From Rubrobacter sp. (GTDB lineage Bacteria; Actinomycetota; Rubrobacteria; Rubrobacterales; Rubrobacteraceae), in assembly GCA_019247245.1 (NCBI GenBank), contig JAFAPF010000320.1, forward strand, positions 1 to 11,635: a DNA stretch of 11,635 nt, read 5' to 3'. Position numbers and translations under genes: made by a program. The notes under the pieces were generated by a model. It saw only the letters and a program-made list of their open reading frames with translations, made no database searches and was not told the origin of the DNA. This document shows positions 6,697 to 11,635 of this stretch, in pieces. Each line of letters starts with the position of its first letter. Position 1 is the stretch's first letter.

Positions 6697-7491
6697 CTAG
6701 AGCTCGTCGAGGAATTCTTGCAGGGCGGCGTTGAACGCCCCGGGGGCTTCCAGGTTCGAGAGGTGACCGGCCTTCGCGAGGGAGAGATGGCGAGAGCTGG
6801 GTATCTTCCTTGCCATCTCCCCCATGATCTGCGGCGTGGAGAGCTCGTCCTCCACCCCACCGACGACGAGCGTGGGAACGTTTATCTTTCCGAGCAACTC
6901 CGTAGAGTCGGGACGCTCCCGCATGGCTCCCAGAGCGGCGACCACACCATCGGGGGAGCTCTCGAGGATCATATCGCGCACCGACTGCACGAGGTCTTGG
7001 TTGTTCTTCAGGGTATCAGGAGCGAGGAGGCGTTCCATCTGTAACTCCGGGAGGACCTCGATTCCTTCGTCGGCGACCCGGCACGCCACCTCCCGGCGCG
7101 CTTGTCTGGCTTCTTCGGGATCAGGGTCAGGCCGGGTGTTGGCCAGTAGTAAGGCGCGTATGCGCTTGGGAAAGAGCCTAAGGCAGGCGAAGACTATGTA
7201 GCCGCCCATCGAGAGGCCACCAAGGATCACACGGTCTATCTTCAGTGCGTCGAGAAGCTCCCTTACCTGCTCGGCGTAGTAACGCACGTCAGGTTGAGCT
7301 GGTGGACGAGGCGAACGTCCAAAGCCGGGGTAGTCCGGTGCGATCACGCGTCTACGGCCGGCCAGAGCTTTCATCTGCGGGGCCCACATCCAGCCATTCA
7401 AGGGGAATGCGTGCAGCAGAACCACCGGGTACTTCCCATCGCCGCTCTCCCTGTAGGACATAGGACCGCCGCTCGTTCTGTACTCTCGCAT
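6697..7491 (-). CDS. Alpha/beta hydrolase, 3-oxoadipate enol-lactonase-like fold, 264 aa
   Basis: A cytoplasmic serine hydrolase of the alpha/beta hydrolase fold. The oxyanion region is LLHAFPLNGWMW (25-36), with HA in place of the common HG, as in enol-lactonase-like members. PDYPGFGRS (52-60) follows. The nucleophile is S94 in GGLSMGG (91-97), the likely acid is D215 in GGVEDELST (211-219), and the catalytic His is H243 in AGHLSNLEAP (241-250). The triad is complete. The substrate cannot be read from the sequence: no neighbouring aromatic-degradation genes support a true enol-lactonase, and an esterase role is equally likely. The start is ATG 7491, with AGGAG 4 nt upstream. A second copy of that site and start lies 19 nt upstream, out of frame. 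It heads the minus-strand block with the phosphoesterase remnant and the 71-residue gene. Confidence 0.9.
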   Translation of the reverse strand: MREYRTSGGPMSYRESGDGKYPVVLLHAFPLNGWMWAPQMKALAGRRRVIAPDYPGFGRSPRPPAQPDVRYYAEQVRELLDALKIDRVILGGLSMGGYIVFACLRLFPKRIRALLLANTRPDPDPEEARQARREVACRVADEGIEVLPELQMERLLAPDTLKNNQDLVQSVRDMILESSPDGVVAALGAMRERPDSTELLGKINVPTLVVGGVEDELSTPQIMGEMARKIPSSRHLSLAKAGHLSNLEAPGAFNAALQEFLDEL

Positions 7492-7521
7492 AGCGCTCCT
7501 CTCCTCGCATAGCGCTCCTCT
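7485..7521 (-). repeat. Tandem duplication of the ribosome-binding site and start codon
   Basis: CTCGCATAGCGCTCCTCT occurs at 7485-7502 and again at 7504-7521, a perfect 18-nt repeat with period 19. On the minus strand each copy reads AGGAG, 4 nt, ATG, CGAG. The downstream copy starts the hydrolase. The upstream copy (ATG 7510-7508) opens a different frame that ends at 7352 after 52 codons. Confidence 0.9.
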
Positions 7522-7668
7522 CTTTTTCTAAGCGCTCTACGTACCCATTACGCCTACCATCTACCCAAAACAGGAGCAACGCGAGGATCCTGCTCGTTAG
7601 TCATGCTCTGAGGTTGGTCGCCCTCTATGACCTCTAGGAGAGCGGAAATGAGATCACAGGCATTAAAG

Positions 7669-7697
7669 TTGCTTCGCGCACAGCCTTATGCATAAAA
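7669..7697 (+). promoter_or_regulatory. Candidate sigma-70-type promoter for the acetate genes
   Basis: TTGCTT (7669-7674) and CATAAA (7691-7696) are separated by 16 nt and lie in an AT-richer patch about 125 nt before the transporter start. The -35 box matches the consensus at only three positions and the -10 box at four, so this is a guess from spacing and composition. Confidence 0.3.
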
Positions 7698-7726
7698 TGA
7701 AGCGCGGTTGGGTAGAGGGGTATCCA

Positions 7727-7786
7727 ATGGTCAACCTAGGAAAGGAGGGCGTTCGGCGGCTGAGTTCACGTTGGGTTGTTAATTAG
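7727..7786 (+). CDS. Possible 19-residue leader peptide
   Basis: ATG 7727 is preceded by GAGGGG at 7715-7720 with a 6-nt spacer. The frame reads MVNLGKEGVRRLSSRWVVN and stops with TAG, 35 nt before the acetate transporter start. No family is recognised. It could be a leader peptide or chance; no run of one amino acid suggests a classical attenuator. Confidence 0.2.
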   Translation: MVNLGKEGVRRLSSRWVVN

Positions 7787-7821
7787 TGTGAAAAGGAAGA
7801 AATCGGGGAAAGGAGAAAACA

Positions 7822-8433
7822 GTGGCAGAAGACCGACAGTGGCAACCTCCTTTGGCAGATCCCGCTCCATTGGGGCTAGGAGGGTTCGCGCTTACGACCT
7901 TCGCGTTCTCGGTCGCGAACGCCGGCATAATTCCTGAGGACTCATTAAGATTGTTTATCCCGCTGGCGATATTCTATGGGGGTCTCGCTCAGTTTATGGC
8001 AGGGATGTTCGAGTTCCGGAACCATAATCTCTTCGGGGCAACGGGGTTCGCTTCCTACGGGGCATTCTGGCTGGCCCTGGGAACCGTGGAACTCCTTACA
8101 AGACAATTTGGGGTAGGAATAGAAATAGTCGGTTATCCGGTGGGCTGGTTCTTTGTAGCCTGGACCATCTTCACCGCCATCATGTGGTTAGCATCGTGGG
8201 GTGTGCATGCCGCCCTGGGTATAACGTTCACGCTGCTTCTGGCCACCTTTATCTTGCTCGCGCTTGCCGTGCTTATTAGTAGCCCCCCCAACCCGGCGAT
8301 CCTCCACATGGCAGGCTACGTCGGCATCGTCACGTCAATAGCAGCTTGGTACATCGTGGCGGCGGACGTGCTCAACTGGACCTACGGGCGGCAGATTCTA
8401 CCCCTCGGGCCTGCTGCCGGGTCGGCCAGCTAG
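7822..8433 (+). CDS. Acetate uptake transporter, GPR1/FUN34/YaaH (SatP) family, 203 aa
   Basis: An inner-membrane proton-coupled or channel-like importer of acetate, and perhaps succinate or other small carboxylates. The family signature is present: ADPAPLGLGGFALTTF (12-27) corresponds to the NPAPLGL motif, followed by FYGGLAQFMAGMFEFR (51-66) and NLFGATGFASYGAFWLA (69-85). Six hydrophobic segments are seen, near 17-35, 44-62, 70-92, 105-126, 130-152 and 163-184, as expected for the hexameric family. The length is close to the roughly 190 residues of E. coli SatP. The start is GTG 7822, with AGGAG at 7811-7815 and a 6-nt spacer. Acetyl-CoA synthetase follows in the same direction after 189 nt, which strongly supports acetate as the substrate. 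A perfect hairpin lies between the two genes. Confidence 0.93.
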   Translation: MAEDRQWQPPLADPAPLGLGGFALTTFAFSVANAGIIPEDSLRLFIPLAIFYGGLAQFMAGMFEFRNHNLFGATGFASYGAFWLALGTVELLTRQFGVGIEIVGYPVGWFFVAWTIFTAIMWLASWGVHAALGITFTLLLATFILLALAVLISSPPNPAILHMAGYVGIVTSIAAWYIVAADVLNWTYGRQILPLGPAAGSAS

Positions 8434-8480
8434 AAGCGCAACCCAAGCTCGGCTGAAACGCCGCGGCAAACTACATATCA

Positions 8481-8516
8481 CCGTGCTACGGGCGGCATCA
8501 GCCGCCCGTAGCACGG
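8481..8516 (+). terminator. Perfect 16-bp hairpin between transporter and acs
   Basis: CCGTGCTACGGGCGGC (8481-8496) and GCCGCCCGTAGCACGG (8501-8516) form an uninterrupted stem with an ATCA loop. No T-run follows (GTATCTGATTAAAAATTCC). It may terminate, attenuate, or protect the upstream message from 3' degradation, letting the transporter be made at a different level from Acs. Confidence 0.7.
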
Positions 8517-8622
8517 GTATCTGATTAAAAATTCCGCTGGTTGGGTAATGTTGTTAGGTAAAGGGAAGCTAACCCGTATGTTCGTGGTAGCGTAGTTCGC
8601 GGTAGATAGGAAAGGAGAGTAA

Positions 8623-10581
<1,959 letters not shown>

Positions 10582-10598
10582 CAAAAACAACTAGTAAG

Positions 10599-10642
10599 CA
10601 AAAAGAGAGGGGAGCGATACATCTCGCTCCCCTCTCTTTTTG
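10599..10642. terminator. Strong bidirectional rho-independent terminator after acs
   Basis: Bases 10599-10617 (C, A5, GAGAGGGGAGCGA) pair perfectly with 10624-10642 across a 6-nt loop, giving a 19-bp stem. The right arm ends in T5 and the left begins with A5, so it can stop transcription in both directions. It lies 17 nt after the acs stop and shields acs from the insertion sequence that follows. Confidence 0.92.
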
Positions 10643-10649
10643 TGTGCCT

Positions 10650-11635
10650 AAAGCGGTTTGCGAATAGGATGGCCCACATTAGAGGATGTCGCACAGGGAC
10701 ATTTACTCGAAGAATCTTCTTAGGACGAGAGCGGTAGCCGCGGTGGAGCGAGATGTCCCAAGAAGGGAGGTGCTCGAAACCTTCTCCATCTCTCTTAGCA
10801 CCCTGAAACGCTGGCTGAGAGGATGAGGAGGGAAGGTAAGGGCCTCTCACCAGGGGTTTCCACAGGGCGCAAGCGACGTATCCTCGCCACCCCCGAGGAG
10901 AAGAAGGCCCTGTGGAAGCAACTCGAAGAGAACGACGACGCTACTCTCGAGCATCACTGCCAGATGTGGGAAGAGAAGTGTGGAGCGAAGGTTTCTATTG
11001 CGACGATAAGCCGGGCGATCAAGCACAAGCTGGGCTGGAGCTTCAAAAAAGACGCTGGGTGCCACCGAGCGAGACGAACAAGCTAGAGGTGCTTGGCGCG
11101 AACGCTTGAGGTCGGTCGATCCGCACCGCCTCGTCTTCGTGGACGAAAGCTCGACGAACGTCGCTCTTGTCCTGCGCTATGCTAGGGCACCCAAAGGCGA
11201 GAAAGCGCATGGGAAGGCGCCGAGGAATTGGGGAAAGAACGTGACTCTCATCTCCTCTATCACGTTGGCGGGCATGGGTCCTTCGATGCTCATCGAAGAA
11301 CCTTCAGATGGAGAGTCCTTTGGACTCTACCTCAACGAGGTACTCGGTCCGAGGCTTTCGCCCGGACGGATAGTCGTGATGGACAACCTCTCCTGTCCAC
11401 AAGAACCGCCGGGTAGGGGAGTTGATCGAGGAGTACGGATGCGAGCTGTGGTACCTCCCGGCCTACTCACCCGACCTTAACCTTATCGAGCAAACGTTCT
11501 CCAAGGACAAGGGAGCGCTCATGAAGGCGAAAGCTGGCAGCCTCGACGCACTGTTTGAGGCTACGAGTGATACGCTATGCGCGGTCACCGAGAAGGATGC
11601 TTGCGGTTTCTTCTCGCACTGCGGGTACGTCGAGC
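10650..11635 (+). mobile_element. IS630-family insertion sequence, left part (truncated by window end)
   Basis: The element is recognised by its transposase. The left end must lie between the acs terminator (10642) and the transposase start (10686). IS630 elements insert at TA; TA occurs at 10649-10650 and 10665-10666. The terminal inverted repeat cannot be confirmed because the right end is outside the window. Confidence 0.75.
10686..11635 (+). pseudogene. IS630-family transposase with three frame breaks (3' partial)
   Basis: A DDE transposase read in four pieces. Piece 1 (ATG 10686 to TGA 10826, 46 aa) has the helix-turn-helix RREVLETFSISLSTLKRWL. Piece 2 (10823 to about 11050) runs from MRREGKGLSPG to GWSFKK and holds a second DNA-binding part. 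Piece 3 (from 11052) reads TLGATERDEQARGAWRERL, then the first catalytic Asp in FVDESSTN, and VVMDNLS with the second Asp. Piece 4 (from 11395) reads VHKNRRVGELIEE, then YSPDLNLIEQTF with the catalytic Glu, and SHCGY near the normal C-terminus. The breaks are an ATGA overlap at 10823, an A6G run at 11045-11051, and a one-base excess at about 11391-11395. All catalytic residues remain. It is probably inactive unless frameshifting or slippage joins the parts. Confidence 0.85.

Larger units (their letters stand above)
7492..7821. other. Divergent intergenic region between hydrolase and acetate transporter
   Basis: These 330 bases carry no protein gene I would annotate with confidence. They hold the upstream copy of the duplicated start region, a candidate promoter (7669-7697) for the acetate genes, and a 19-codon open frame with its own ribosome-binding site (7727-7786). 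The stretch 7530-7660 shows nothing clear beyond short, imperfect inverted repeats. Confidence 0.6.

Noticed and set aside
8569..8622. Direct repeat TTCGTGGTAG / TTCGCGGTAG before acs as an operator
   Set aside because: A ten-base repeat with one mismatch next to the ribosome-binding site is too short to distinguish from chance.

Overview
The window looks like ordinary chromosome of a GC-rich, mesophilic or thermotolerant actinobacterium. Protein style (a fused MFS/spermidine synthase tail, a divergent FtsH, an acidic acetyl-CoA synthetase, an IS630-type transposase with a characteristic N-terminus) resembles Rubrobacteraceae. That placement is an inference from remembered family sequences, not a search result.

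Layout. 1-381 is the C-terminus of a spermidine synthase-like protein. A convergent small unknown gene follows (390-770, minus), then an unknown 175-residue protein (851-1378, plus) and a DUF4870 membrane protein (1456-1902) that ends in a long hairpin. A leader with two mutually exclusive hairpins precedes a membrane-bound FtsH-type AAA+/M41 protease (2068-4008). It converges on a 93-residue unknown gene (4066-4347, minus), which is divergent from an intact, exported metallophosphoesterase (4496-5362).

The minus-strand block 7491-5504 looks like an operon: an alpha/beta hydrolase, then a second metallophosphoesterase of a different type that is clearly dead (four frame changes, no start codon, a catalytic His replaced by Gln), then a 71-residue unknown protein. 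The hydrolase start region carries a near-perfect tandem duplication of its own ribosome-binding site and start codon.

On the plus strand, 7822-10581 is an acetate-assimilation pair: a GPR1/FUN34/YaaH (SatP-type) acetate uptake transporter and acetyl-CoA synthetase. They are separated by a perfect 16-bp hairpin and closed by a strong bidirectional terminator. The transporter would import acetate and Acs would activate it to acetyl-CoA. Immediately after the terminator lies an IS630-family transposase whose catalytic DDE residues all survive but whose reading frame is broken at three places; it runs off the window end.

I found no CRISPR array, tRNA, rRNA, phage module or recognisable defence system. 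The most unusual items are the two decayed genes, the duplicated start region, the insertions in the FtsH ATPase domain and the overlapping leader hairpins.
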